Source of the DNA: CAIMUS01 sp046347625
Lineage (GTDB): Bacteria > Pseudomonadota > Gammaproteobacteria > Competibacterales > Competibacteraceae
Direction of reading: 5' to 3'
NCBI GenBank assembly: GCA_046347625.1
Contig: JAXMFU010000002.1
Span: forward strand, 620,001 to 684,000
Length of the DNA stretch: 64,000 nt
Translations under genes and position numbers: made by a program
Shown here: piece after piece, positions 37,867 through 47,269 of the stretch
How the letters are laid out: each line of letters begins with the position of its first letter
Position numbering within the stretch: the first letter of the stretch is position 1
Notes under the pieces: model-generated
What the model was told of the DNA's origin: nothing
Seen by the model: the letters and a program-made list of their open reading frames with translations, nothing else
Databases searched by the model: none

Positions 37867-38775
37867 ATGAACAGGTTAAAGATTCTGCTGGGGGCTATCT
37901 CTATGGCGGGACGGGCACAGGTATCACTCTTTGGTAACGATGATAACGATCAGGAAGCCGCAAAATCTCTTCTCAGTGATCTGCTTGAACGCAGCCGGCT
38001 GTACCATACATCCAAAGCTTACAAGGACCTGCTGGAGTTTATGGTTCGACTGCGTAACTTTGCGCCATTCAATGCCTTTCTGCTGCACTTGCAGAAGCCG
38101 GGGTTACGGTTTGCAGCATCCGAATATGACTGGTGGCAGCGCTTTGGACGGACTGTTAAGGAGGGCGCACGCCCGTTACTGATCCTCTGGCCCTTCGGCC
38201 CTGTCGCGCTGGTGTATGATCTGGAGGACACGGAAGGCGATCCTCTTCCCGACTCAGTTGCTAATGCCTTTCGAGCTTCTGGGACGATAACCAAAGACCA
38301 AATTAATCAATTCAAATCACGGCTTGACCGGCAAGGTATCGACCTCAAGCTGATCGAGTATGGCGATGCTCATGCCGGCCATGTTCTTTGCAGAGAACCC
38401 TCGACCGATCCGAAACAGCGTCCAAATTATCAGGTACGCCTGAACAGTAAATATAATCCGAATGTGCAGTTTGCTACCCTGGCTCATGAACTGGCGCACC
38501 TGTACTTGGGGCACCTCGGACCCGATGCTTACTTGAAGATTCCTGAGCGTGGTCGCCTCGACCATGATCAAGTGGAACTGGAGGCCGAATCCGTCTCCTA
38601 TCTGGTCTGCTGCCGCCACAACGTCCATTCCAAAGCAGAAGAGTATCTATCAAACTACGTTCAAAATCACACAACCGTGGCCGCCCTTGACCTCTACTTA
38701 ACCTTGAAAGCTGCCGGAAACATTGAAGCTGCTTTGAACCTTGGGGAAACCATCAGATTCAGGCCGAAGCGGTAG
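37867..38775 (+). CDS. ArdC/ImmA-IrrE-like zinc metallopeptidase
   Basis: The 302-aa protein has an N-terminal part similar to the ArdC ssDNA-binding region (FAPFNAFLLHLQKPG, EYDWWQRFGRTVKEGARPLL). Its C-terminal part is a zincin with HExxH in TLAHELAHLYLGH and the downstream third-ligand motif ELEAESVSYLVC. ImmA-type peptidases cleave repressors, and ArdC proteins protect incoming DNA from type I restriction. Its place directly before hsdM, with 43 bases between, makes a regulatory or anti-restriction link to that system plausible. An alternative ATG at 37903 (MAGRAQVSLFGND) gives 290 aa. Confidence 0.75.
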   Translation: MNRLKILLGAISMAGRAQVSLFGNDDNDQEAAKSLLSDLLERSRLYHTSKAYKDLLEFMVRLRNFAPFNAFLLHLQKPGLRFAASEYDWWQRFGRTVKEGARPLLILWPFGPVALVYDLEDTEGDPLPDSVANAFRASGTITKDQINQFKSRLDRQGIDLKLIEYGDAHAGHVLCREPSTDPKQRPNYQVRLNSKYNPNVQFATLAHELAHLYLGHLGPDAYLKIPERGRLDHDQVELEAESVSYLVCCRHNVHSKAEEYLSNYVQNHTTVAALDLYLTLKAAGNIEAALNLGETIRFRPKR

Positions 38776-38818
38776 GAACAAACCCATACCGCACGAACAA
38801 CGCCGTTGACACTGACTC

Positions 38819-40783
38819 ATGCAGAACCACTCAGAAATCGCCGAATTCCTCTGGAGGATTGCCGACCTTATCAAGGACGACTACGATGCCAAAGACTATG
38901 AAGATGTGATCCTGCCGTTTACCTTGCTGCGCCGCCTCGATTGTGTGCTGGCGCCGACGCGGTTGCTGGTCCAGGCGGCGGCGGAAAAGTATAAAGGGCA
39001 GCCGGCCAACCTACGGGAAATGCTGTTGAAGAAGGCCGCCGGCCAGTCTTTTTACAATACCTCGGAATTCTCGCTCGCCGAGTTGATCAAGCGTCCCGCC
39101 GATATGCGCCAGAATTTCAGCGCTTATCTGGCGGGCTTCTCGGCCAATGTCAAAGATATTCTTTACAATTTCTCCGGCGGTGAGGAGAAGGGTCTTAGCC
39201 CTATCTACGAGACTTTGCAGAGAAAGCGCCTGCTGTTCAAGGTGACTCATGCATTCAGCGAGGCGCCGCTCGACCCTGAAACCGTGGATAACCATGCGAT
39301 GGGGACGATCTTCGAGTACCTCATCCGCAAATTTAAAGAGGCCGGCAATGAAGCCGCCGGGCAGTTCTATACGCCACGCGATATCATCCGGCTGATGGTC
39401 AAATTGATGTTTGAACCGGACCGGGACAAGCTCAGCCACGAGAACATCATCGCTATCTATGATCCGGCTTGCGGCACGGGCGGCATGCTGACCATCGCCA
39501 AAGAATATCTGCTCGCCGCTATCAATCCCACCCTTGATGTCAAGCTGTACGGCCAGGAGATCAATGAAAAGACCTACGCCATCTGCAAGGCCGACATGCT
39601 GATGAAGGGCGAAGACCCCGATAACATCAAGCGTGACAATACCCTGTCGCACGATCTGTTACCGGGCAAGCAGTTCAACTACATGCTGTCCAATCCGCCG
39701 TTCGGTAAAGACTGGAAGAACATCCGCGAGGAGGTGGAGGCCGAGCATGAACGCGGCGACAAGGGCCGCTATGGCCCTGGTCTACCGGACGTGGGCGATG
39801 GTGCGATGCTGTTTCTACTGCACAAGCTGAGCAAGATGCACCCTTCCGGCTCCAAGGTCGCTGTGATCTTCAATGGTTCACCGTTGTTCAACGGTGATGC
39901 GGGCAGCGGTCCCAGTAACATTCGCAAGCACATTCTGGAAAATGATTGGCTCGATGCCATCATCGCCTTGCCGCAGGACATCTTCTACAACACCGGCATT
40001 TCGACCTATGTCTGGCTGCTCAATAATCAAAAACCGGTGGCACGGTGTGGCAAAGTGCAGTTGATCAACGCTTCTGGCGAGGAATTCCGCACCCTGCTGC
40101 GGCGCAATCTGGGCAAGAAGCGGGTCGAAATCAGCGAGGATCAGGCACAGTCTATTCTTGCCCTTTACGATGCCTTCGAGGATTCCAAAATCAGTAGGAT
40201 TTTCGACACAACGGATTTTGGCTATACCAAGGTCACGGTCGAACGGCCTTTGCGCCTGCGCTATGACCTGAAGCCGGAGCAGCGTGCTCTCTTGCGCTTG
40301 GATAAGGCTTTTCTGGCGCTCAAAGACGACCGGAGCGAGAAGCTGGACGCGGCGCTCGATGCGATCGCAGAGGATACTCCTTATCACGATGATGCCCGGT
40401 TTTTTGCGGCGCTGGCTGAGCGACTCCCGTTCAAACTGACGCTTGGGCTTGCCAGAAGTCTGCGCGCCCTACTCGGCAGTCGTGACGAGAACGCCGAACC
40501 GGTGAAGGATGAAAACGGCAACCTGCTGCCGGATTCCGAATTGCGCGATTTCGAGAACGTGTCCCTCAAGGACGATATTGAAGACTATTTCGCCCGTGAA
40601 GTTCTGCCCCACGTCTCCGATGCCTGGATGGATCGGAGCAAGGATAGAGTAGGCTATGAAATCAGCTTTACCAAGTATTTTTACGAGTACACGCCACTGC
40701 GTTCGACCGCCGAAATTGCTGCTGAACTGCTGAAGCTGGATGAGGAGACGGAGAATTTGCTAAGGGAGATTGTTCAGGCATGA
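38819..40783 (+). CDS. hsdM: Type I restriction-modification methyltransferase subunit
   Basis: The 654-aa protein has the HsdM N-terminal helical domain (FLWRIADLIKDDYDAKDYED). The N6-adenine methyltransferase fold shows motif I YDPACGTGGM (near 214) and motif IV LSNPPFGKDW (near 290). The C-terminal 200 residues after about 450 (long helices, RALLRLDKAFLALKDDRSEK) are longer than in EcoKI HsdM and typical of a subgroup. Its stop overlaps the hsdS start (ATGA). With HsdS it forms the modification enzyme, and HsdR adds restriction. Confidence 0.95.
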   Translation: MQNHSEIAEFLWRIADLIKDDYDAKDYEDVILPFTLLRRLDCVLAPTRLLVQAAAEKYKGQPANLREMLLKKAAGQSFYNTSEFSLAELIKRPADMRQNFSAYLAGFSANVKDILYNFSGGEEKGLSPIYETLQRKRLLFKVTHAFSEAPLDPETVDNHAMGTIFEYLIRKFKEAGNEAAGQFYTPRDIIRLMVKLMFEPDRDKLSHENIIAIYDPACGTGGMLTIAKEYLLAAINPTLDVKLYGQEINEKTYAICKADMLMKGEDPDNIKRDNTLSHDLLPGKQFNYMLSNPPFGKDWKNIREEVEAEHERGDKGRYGPGLPDVGDGAMLFLLHKLSKMHPSGSKVAVIFNGSPLFNGDAGSGPSNIRKHILENDWLDAIIALPQDIFYNTGISTYVWLLNNQKPVARCGKVQLINASGEEFRTLLRRNLGKKRVEISEDQAQSILALYDAFEDSKISRIFDTTDFGYTKVTVERPLRLRYDLKPEQRALLRLDKAFLALKDDRSEKLDAALDAIAEDTPYHDDARFFAALAERLPFKLTLGLARSLRALLGSRDENAEPVKDENGNLLPDSELRDFENVSLKDDIEDYFAREVLPHVSDAWMDRSKDRVGYEISFTKYFYEYTPLRSTAEIAAELLKLDEETENLLREIVQA

Positions 40784-42084
40784 GTAGCATAATCAATTGG
40801 CGCGAGACCAAATTCAAGTTTGTCAGCCGCATCATTTCTGGCGGCACACCACAAAGCGGTAATCCAGACTATTGGGACGGACCTATCACATGGCTTACCC
40901 CCGTCGATCTTGGAAACAAGGGCAGCGACGCTATCTACGAATCCGCACGTCGCCTCACAACGGCTGGTGTTAAGGCTGCGGGTTTGGAAATTCTTCCGTC
41001 TGGCACTGTCGTGATTTCAACACGGGCGCCGATTGGCTCGGTAGGTTTGCTTGCCTGCGAAGCCACGACAAATCAGGGATGCAAAGCTGTTATTCCAGAA
41101 GAGCGCCTGATCAATTCCAAGTTTATCTATTATCTTGCATTGGATTCAGCCGAAAAACTGCGAAGCCTCGGCCTTGGAACAACCTTTGTCGAACTTTCCA
41201 CCTATGCGCTCAAGAACTTTCGGCTTTGTTTGCCTAATGTTATAGAACAACGCCACATCGCCAGTTACCTCGACAAACAGACCGCCAAAATCGACCTTCT
41301 GATCAGGCTGCGTCAGCGTCAGATCGAACTGTTACGCGAGCAGCGGGCGGCGCTAATCCAGCAGGCCGTTACCCGTGGTCTCAACCCTAACGCTCCGATG
41401 AGAGATTCTAGTATTCCGTGGTTGGGGGAGATTCCGGCGCATTGGCGAAAAACCAAGCTAGCGAGGATTGCACGTCAAGGTAGAGGAACTTTTATCAATG
41501 GCCCCTTCGGAAGTGATTTGCTGACGAGTGAACTCAAATACATCGGGGTTCCAGTTGTTTATATTCGCGACATCAAACAAAGCGGCTATCAACGAGTAAG
41601 CAAGGCATTTGTCACACAGCAAAAGGCCAATTCCCTCTCTGTATTTCGGGTCGACCCTGGCGATGTGATTGTGGCGAAAGTCGGTGATCCCCCAGGGACA
41701 GCAGCTATCTATCCTAATGATGAGCCAGCAGGTGTGGTAACTCAAGATGTAATACGTATAAAACCTAACCTGCAAGTTATCGCTCCAACTTTCCTGGTGC
41801 TCTGGCTGAACAGTTACGCTGGTAAAGCTTCTCTAGATCAAATTGCTGTTGAATCGACTCGGATGCGTGTCGATCTTGCATCCTACAAGGGTCTACTCCT
41901 CTGGCTCCCTCCCTTATCGGAACAGCTTTCAATTATTTCAGCCATTCAAACAGAAATTTCTCGTATTGATAATTTAGTTGAGGCTTATTCCAGGCAAATC
42001 ACCCTCCTACAAGAATACCGCGCCTCCCTGATTCATGAATGCGTAACTGGTCAGCGCACCATCCCGGCATCTTGCGCACCATGA
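40780..42084 (+). CDS. hsdS: Type I restriction-modification specificity subunit
   Basis: The 434-aa protein has two target-recognition domains. Each is followed by a conserved helical spacer: VIEQRHIASYLDKQTAKIDL near 160 and LSEQLSIISAIQTEISRIDN near 385. TRD hallmarks include GGTPQSGNPDYWDGPITWLT and STRAPIGSVGLL. The two TRDs differ, so the recognition sequence is probably bipartite and asymmetric. The base composition is lower in GC than hsdM, as is common for swapped specificity genes. Confidence 0.95.
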   Translation: MSSIINWRETKFKFVSRIISGGTPQSGNPDYWDGPITWLTPVDLGNKGSDAIYESARRLTTAGVKAAGLEILPSGTVVISTRAPIGSVGLLACEATTNQGCKAVIPEERLINSKFIYYLALDSAEKLRSLGLGTTFVELSTYALKNFRLCLPNVIEQRHIASYLDKQTAKIDLLIRLRQRQIELLREQRAALIQQAVTRGLNPNAPMRDSSIPWLGEIPAHWRKTKLARIARQGRGTFINGPFGSDLLTSELKYIGVPVVYIRDIKQSGYQRVSKAFVTQQKANSLSVFRVDPGDVIVAKVGDPPGTAAIYPNDEPAGVVTQDVIRIKPNLQVIAPTFLVLWLNSYAGKASLDQIAVESTRMRVDLASYKGLLLWLPPLSEQLSIISAIQTEISRIDNLVEAYSRQITLLQEYRASLIHECVTGQRTIPASCAP

Positions 42085-42114
42085 ACCCCCCACTGCATTG
42101 GTAAAAACGTTCCC

Positions 42115-43179
42115 ATGTCGAATTTACCTGATTCAGACCAAATTACGTTCAGGATTCACCCGGCGGGCGGTGGATCGGAAGTGCCGGTATCGCTCTTGCT
42201 GCAAACTTTCAGCAAATTCCAGGAACTGGTATATCTGTTTGCCTTGCAGGAAGAAGGGCGTACCATTCGGCAACGTCTACGGTTGTCCGAAGAATTGAAG
42301 CGTAACTATGTGTTGCATATTCGGCCACCGGAGGCCGGCAGCTTTGCGGTAACTGGCCGGGTAGTGGGCTCGCGGGCGGATTTGTTCGGGCCAGAACAGA
42401 TTCGGCGAGTAGTCGGGAAGCTGCATCAATTCAGCCGCGCCACTGTGGCAGGGGATGAAGCACAGTTACGCGAATTAGTGCCGGACAGCCGTCTCCGCTA
42501 TCACATGCTGTCCTGCTTTTCCGCACTCTGCCCGCCTCCGGGTGGCGGTTACCGCTATGAGATGACCTCTGGTGTAGGACCAGAAGTACCCCTGGTCGAA
42601 ACACTGCCCGCTCGTATCGAGGAGTGGTTGACGACACCGGAAGAACGCGCCGAGGTGCGGACGGTAACCGGTCGGCTGGAGGCCATCTCCTTCGGCGAAC
42701 ATAAGCTGACCATCATCTACCGGCCCAAGTCCCGCCCGTTGGAGTGTTTTTACGATGAAGATATCGAACTCATGCTCTTGGAAAACCGCCGGGATTTGAT
42801 CCAGGTAACGGGACGGGTACTGATGGATGACGATGATCATCCCAAGCGGATTGACGAAGTAGAGCACATCCGGGATTTGGACCTGTCACCCTTCGTACTG
42901 GGTGAAATCGAAAGTCGGGATTTTCGCCTACGCCCCCGGCGGGCTATCAGCCTCTTGCCAAGCCTGACGGAAGACGAACAATTCCTCTGCCTGGAGCAGG
43001 CGCCGTGGAGTCTGGATGTGTTCGCCACGACCCGCGCCGAGTTATTCTCGGAACTGAAGGAACAAATGCTTATGCTGTGGCAGGAATACGCCCGCGAGCA
43101 GGACGAGGCTCTCTCCGAACCGGCAAAACAGGTCAAGCAACATCTGCTGGCCGACTGGGAGGAGGTGAGAAATGCCTAA
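42115..43179 (+). CDS. Unknown 354-aa protein nested between hsdS and hsdR
   Basis: The protein starts MSNLPDSDQITFRIHPAGGG and has no domain I recognise. Predicted features are an alpha/beta first half (LLLQTFSKFQELVYLFALQE), a central beta-rich region with a KLTIIYRPKSRPLECFYDED stretch, and a helical tail (ELFSELKEQMLMLWQEYARE). It overlaps the next gene by 8 bases, whose ribosome site GAGGAGGTGAG lies inside it. The pair is inserted into the hsd operon without breaking its direction. An immunity, toxin-antitoxin or Hsd-regulating role is possible, but nothing in the sequence proves it. Confidence 0.7.
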   Translation: MSNLPDSDQITFRIHPAGGGSEVPVSLLLQTFSKFQELVYLFALQEEGRTIRQRLRLSEELKRNYVLHIRPPEAGSFAVTGRVVGSRADLFGPEQIRRVVGKLHQFSRATVAGDEAQLRELVPDSRLRYHMLSCFSALCPPPGGGYRYEMTSGVGPEVPLVETLPARIEEWLTTPEERAEVRTVTGRLEAISFGEHKLTIIYRPKSRPLECFYDEDIELMLLENRRDLIQVTGRVLMDDDDHPKRIDEVEHIRDLDLSPFVLGEIESRDFRLRPRRAISLLPSLTEDEQFLCLEQAPWSLDVFATTRAELFSELKEQMLMLWQEYAREQDEALSEPAKQVKQHLLADWEEVRNA

Positions 43180-43456
43180 AGATAAGCGGGATGTCGAGGC
43201 AGGACTCCTTGCTAAAGGCTTCAAACAGCAGCAGGGTGGTGACCACAACTACTTCGTGTACGTGTCCATGGATGGTAAAAAAGCGTTGGCCAAAACCAAG
43301 ACCAGCCACGGGCGCGGCTTCGATATTGACGATTCCCTATTAAGGATGATGGCCCGGCAATGCGCCCTCACCAGAGCCCAATTTCTCAAGCTGATTGAGT
43401 GCCCGCTGAGCCGTGAAGATTACGAGACCCTTCTGAGACAAACCGGAAAGCTCTGA
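43172..43456 (+). CDS. Small HicA-like protein (94 aa), partner of the 354-aa protein
   Basis: The product (MPKDKRDVEAGLLAKGFKQQ) has GGDHNYFVYVSMDGK, a pattern like HicA toxins, which have a dsRBD-like fold with a catalytic His. TKTSHGRGFDIDDSLLRMMA and CPLSREDYETLLRQTGKL follow. The HicA link is tentative. No HicB-like antitoxin is next to it; instead it overlaps the unknown 354-aa gene. GAGGAGGTGAGAA gives it a strong ribosome site. hsdR starts 20 bases downstream. Confidence 0.65.
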   Translation: MPKDKRDVEAGLLAKGFKQQQGGDHNYFVYVSMDGKKALAKTKTSHGRGFDIDDSLLRMMARQCALTRAQFLKLIECPLSREDYETLLRQTGKL

Positions 43457-43476
43457 ATAAAACAAGATACTGCCTC

Positions 43477-46452
43477 ATGCCAAAACCCAACCATAGAATC
43501 AGCGAGAAAACCGCCGAAACCCACATTGTCGAATCACTTAGCGCCAGTCCGCTCTACTGCCAACGCCCGGCGGCGGCACTCGACTCCGTCACCCTGCTCA
43601 ATGTCGATACGACAGCCACGTTCATCCAGAGCACACAACCCAAAGAATGGGCCAAGCTCACCAAGCAATTTCCTGGCGGTGAGCAGGAAGCGCTGGCGGC
43701 GCACTTAACGACGCTGATCCAGAAGCGCGGCACCCTGGAAGTGCTGCGCAACGGCGTCGCCTTCAACGGCATCAATCTGCAACTCGCCTATTTCCGGCCT
43801 GCCGGCGGCGGTAATCCTGAACATCAGGTACGCTATGAGAGCAATCGCTTCGCGGTGCTGCGCCAGGTGCATTTTTCCACCAAAACGCCCGACCAATCGG
43901 TGGACCTGGTGATCTGTCTTAACGGCTTGCCCATCGTTTCCCTCGAACTGAAAAACCACTTCACCGGCCAGAACGTCCAGCACGCCATCGCTCAATACCG
44001 GCGGCGCGATCCTAAAGAGCCTTTCTGGAACCGCTGTCTGGTGCATTTCGCCGTGGATGACGACGCGGTGTACATGGTCACCCGGCTGGTGGGCAAAGAC
44101 ACGGTTTTTCTGCCCTTCAACCGCGATACCCACAACCCGGTGATCTACGACCGCTTCACCTCGTCCTATTTGTGGGATGACTTTACCGACGAGGACGGCG
44201 AAATTCAGACCGGAATTCTGCGAGCGGATTCGCTACTGCTCCTGATCCAGAACTATCTGCACGCCGAACGGGACGAGAAGACCGGCAAGGAAAAACTCAT
44301 CTTCCCGCGGTTTCATCAATACGCCGCCGTGCGCAAATTGCTGGCACACACCAGAAGGCACGGTAGCGGCCACAACTACCTTATCCAGCACAGCGCCGGT
44401 TCCGGCAAAAGCAACAGCATCGCCTGGCTGGCCCATCAACTGGCCAATCTGTGCGGGGCGGACGATCAACCCATCTTCGATAGTATCGTGGTCATCACCG
44501 ATCGGCGGGTGCTCGATAAACAATTGCAGGGCACCATTAAGCAATTCGAGAAGATCAAGGGTGTGGTCAGCAAGATCGACCGCAACACCCGCCAACTGGT
44601 GAAAGCACTGGAGCGCGGCGACAAGATCATTATCACCACCTTGCAGAAATTCGGTTTCATCGGCGAGCTTGCCAAACTCTCCCGCCGCTTTGCCGTGATC
44701 GTGGATGAAGCTCACAGTTCGCAGAGCGGTGAGAACGTCAAGGATTTAAAGCTGGTGTTGACCAGCGAGGAGCAACTCAGACAGGCCCTGGACAAGGATG
44801 AAGAGGAAGAGATAGACCCCATCGAAGCGGAACTGGAGAAAATTCAAAAAGCCCGGCAGCGGCTGCCGCATCTCTCCTTTTTTGCCTTTACCGCGACACC
44901 CAAGTACAAAACCCTGGAATTATTTGGCCAGTCTGATCCAAGCATCAGACAAGGCTTCCGTCCGTTTCACCTGTATACCATGCGCCAGGCCATCGAAGAG
45001 GGCTTTATCCTCGATGTGCTGCAAAACTACACCACCTACCAGACTTACTTTGAATTGATTCAGAACGAGCAGGCCGATGGTGACAGACTGGTTGAGGAAT
45101 TGAAGGCTCGGCGCTTGCTGTTGGAATACGTAGACCAGCATGAATTTGCCATCCGCCGCAAGGCTCATATTATCGTCGATCACTTCACCCGCAAAACCGC
45201 GCACAAGATCAACGGCCTGGCCAAGGCCATGCTGGTGACCCATTCCCGCGCCCATGCCGTGCTCTACAAGCAGACGCTCGACGAGGTCATCCGTGAGCAG
45301 AACCTTAGTTTCGGCGTACTGGTGGCCTTTACGGGCACGGTGACGATCAACGAGCAGAAATACACCGAGCAGGGCATGAATCCGCCCGGCATAGGAGATA
45401 TTGCCGAGGCATTCAAGCAACCGGAGCAGCGCATTCTGGTGGTAGCCAACAAATTTCAGACGGGCTTCGACCAACCCCTGCTGCATACGCTCTATGTGGA
45501 CAAAAAGCTGGGCGGTGTCGCAGCGGTGCAGACGCTAAGCCGGATCAACCGCACTGCACCGGGCAAGCTCGACACCCTGGTGCTGGACTTCGTGAATACC
45601 CAGGAAAGCATCCAGGCATCGTTCCAGGATTACTACCAGTGTACCGAACTGGAAGGTGCCACCGACCCGAACAAACTCTACAATCTCAAGTACATACTGG
45701 AGCAGATGCATATCTTCACCGCCGAGGATGTGGCGGAATTCGTCGAACTGTTCGTGGTGAAAAAGGTGACTGCCGACAAATTGCAGCCCTTTTTTCAGCG
45801 TCTCATCGAAACCGGCTACCTGCCGCAGAGCGCCGAGAATCAGGACAGATTTCGCAAAGAACTCGCCCGCTATGTCCGGCAGTACAACTTCATCAGCCAG
45901 ATCATGACCTTCGTGGACGCAGCCCTGGAGAAGTTCTATCTGTTCGCCAAGCTGCTGTTGAAGCAACTACCCTACCAAAAACAGACCCTGCCGTTGGAAG
46001 TTATCGCCATGATCGACATGGACAAGTATCGGGTGCAGGAGGAGCAGAACGGCAGCATCGTACTGGCGGCAGAAGACGGGACACTGGAGCCTTCACCGGA
46101 TGACGGGCACCATGGCGGCCAGGAGCCGGAGATGGAGAGGATCAGGGTTATCGTGCAAAAACTGAACGAGGATTACGGTATCACCTTCGAGGAAGCGGAC
46201 CGGGTAATCAATGCCATCAAGCAGAAGCTGGAAGCCGACGAGGGCCTACGGGCCGCCTTCAAGACCAGCAGCATCGAATTTCTGCGCCGCCAGAAGCTGG
46301 AAGACAGCATCAATAAGGCGTTCCTCGATAACGCCGACGAGTTCCTGAGTTTTATGGCGAAAACTCAAACGGACTCCGGCTTTGGCAAGTTCTTCTTTTC
46401 GGAGATGTTCAAATGGTACGAGAAGGCTGTCCAGCAGGGTGACATAGGATAA
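43477..46452 (+). CDS. hsdR: Type I restriction endonuclease subunit
   Basis: The 991-aa protein has an N-terminal PD-(D/E)XK nuclease (VDLVICLNGLPIVSLELKNH, catalytic E-x-K near 157) and an SF2 translocase. Walker A is HSAGSGKSNSIAW (near 305), DEAH box is VIVDEAHSSQSG (near 408), motif III is FFAFTATPKY and motif VI is QTLSRINRTAPGK. A C-terminal helical domain binds HsdM/S. All motifs look intact, so the system may restrict. It is separated from hsdS by a two-gene cassette. Confidence 0.95.
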   Translation: MPKPNHRISEKTAETHIVESLSASPLYCQRPAAALDSVTLLNVDTTATFIQSTQPKEWAKLTKQFPGGEQEALAAHLTTLIQKRGTLEVLRNGVAFNGINLQLAYFRPAGGGNPEHQVRYESNRFAVLRQVHFSTKTPDQSVDLVICLNGLPIVSLELKNHFTGQNVQHAIAQYRRRDPKEPFWNRCLVHFAVDDDAVYMVTRLVGKDTVFLPFNRDTHNPVIYDRFTSSYLWDDFTDEDGEIQTGILRADSLLLLIQNYLHAERDEKTGKEKLIFPRFHQYAAVRKLLAHTRRHGSGHNYLIQHSAGSGKSNSIAWLAHQLANLCGADDQPIFDSIVVITDRRVLDKQLQGTIKQFEKIKGVVSKIDRNTRQLVKALERGDKIIITTLQKFGFIGELAKLSRRFAVIVDEAHSSQSGENVKDLKLVLTSEEQLRQALDKDEEEEIDPIEAELEKIQKARQRLPHLSFFAFTATPKYKTLELFGQSDPSIRQGFRPFHLYTMRQAIEEGFILDVLQNYTTYQTYFELIQNEQADGDRLVEELKARRLLLEYVDQHEFAIRRKAHIIVDHFTRKTAHKINGLAKAMLVTHSRAHAVLYKQTLDEVIREQNLSFGVLVAFTGTVTINEQKYTEQGMNPPGIGDIAEAFKQPEQRILVVANKFQTGFDQPLLHTLYVDKKLGGVAAVQTLSRINRTAPGKLDTLVLDFVNTQESIQASFQDYYQCTELEGATDPNKLYNLKYILEQMHIFTAEDVAEFVELFVVKKVTADKLQPFFQRLIETGYLPQSAENQDRFRKELARYVRQYNFISQIMTFVDAALEKFYLFAKLLLKQLPYQKQTLPLEVIAMIDMDKYRVQEEQNGSIVLAAEDGTLEPSPDDGHHGGQEPEMERIRVIVQKLNEDYGITFEEADRVINAIKQKLEADEGLRAAFKTSSIEFLRRQKLEDSINKAFLDNADEFLSFMAKTQTDSGFGKFFFSEMFKWYEKAVQQGDIG

Positions 46453-46552
46453 TCAGGATTAGAACATCCGTGTAGCCTGATTCGTGGCATACCGGCAGCA
46501 CACTGCCAACCAAAAAACGGCGATAATCAGCAACAGTCAGCAACAGCGGTAA

Positions 46553-46807
46553 ACCATCGACCACGGACTTGCACCCAGGCTGAGAGCTAAGGCCCGGGCC
46601 CTGAGTGAAGCGCCACCCATAGAACCGCGCCGGCAGCGTGCCAAGCGTGGGCCTATTACCGTGCAGGGGCAAACCCTCACCGTTGTGCAATGGGCCAGGC
46701 TTACCGGGATACCGTTTCACACCTTGATAGGGAGGTTGCGCCGTGGCTGGCCGCCAGAGTTGGCGCTATCCGCAGTTCCCCGCCGCCGATCGGCAAAAGC
46801 CGCCTGA
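46553..46807 (+). pseudogene. Open frame with an HTH-like end, probably a gene remnant
   Basis: A frame without ATG reads APRLRAKARALSEAPPIEPR, then ITVQGQTLTVVQWARLTG and IPFHTLIGRLRRGWPPELAL before TGA at 46805. The second part is a small helix-turn-helix-like module often found at the ends of phage and mobile-element proteins. No start or ribosome site is seen, so I read it as a 3' remnant. It lies near the presumed right end of the island. Confidence 0.45.
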
Positions 46808-47269
46808 AAAACCGCCCCACATGGCCGGGGTATATCGCGGGAAAAACTACTCCTATGCGATTCCACTTTTTTTTGGGGTGGCCCTCCTCAAAATTGGCCT
46901 ACCCCCCCTAAAGAATTCTTCCATCCCCCCAGGCAGCAGGCCGCCGGCGCACGGGTTACCCGGCAGGTTCCGGGGTGCCACGGTCAACGAAACACAAAAG
47001 GCAGGAGGCAGGCCGCGCCGATCTGTGCGCCACCGCTGGCACCGTGCCATTGACGGGGATTTAACATAAGCTCGCTGGCATAGAAGAATCCTATTGATAG
47101 AAGAGAGCCGATAGCGCTGGCAGACTCTATCGGCGGGACACGGGCGGGGCACTACTGCCACCCCAAGCGGGATTCAAAATGACTATGGCACTTAAAGGAC
47201 TCAGCCTCAGCAAGGGAGTAAACTATCGTGGCTCACCCTAACTTTTATAACTTTAAATAGGTGGTCCAC
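46808..47269. other. Intergenic region, no supported gene
   Basis: A frame at 46743-47069 has no family likeness and overlaps the remnant upstream. The region is rich in C and G runs (for example CCTACCCCCCCTAAAG). It must contain the promoter of the PEP-CTERM gene but no clear boxes were assigned. Confidence 0.5.

Noticed and set aside
46743..47069. Open frame MAGRQSWRYPQFP downstream of hsdR
   Set aside because: It overlaps a better-supported remnant in another frame and looks non-coding.
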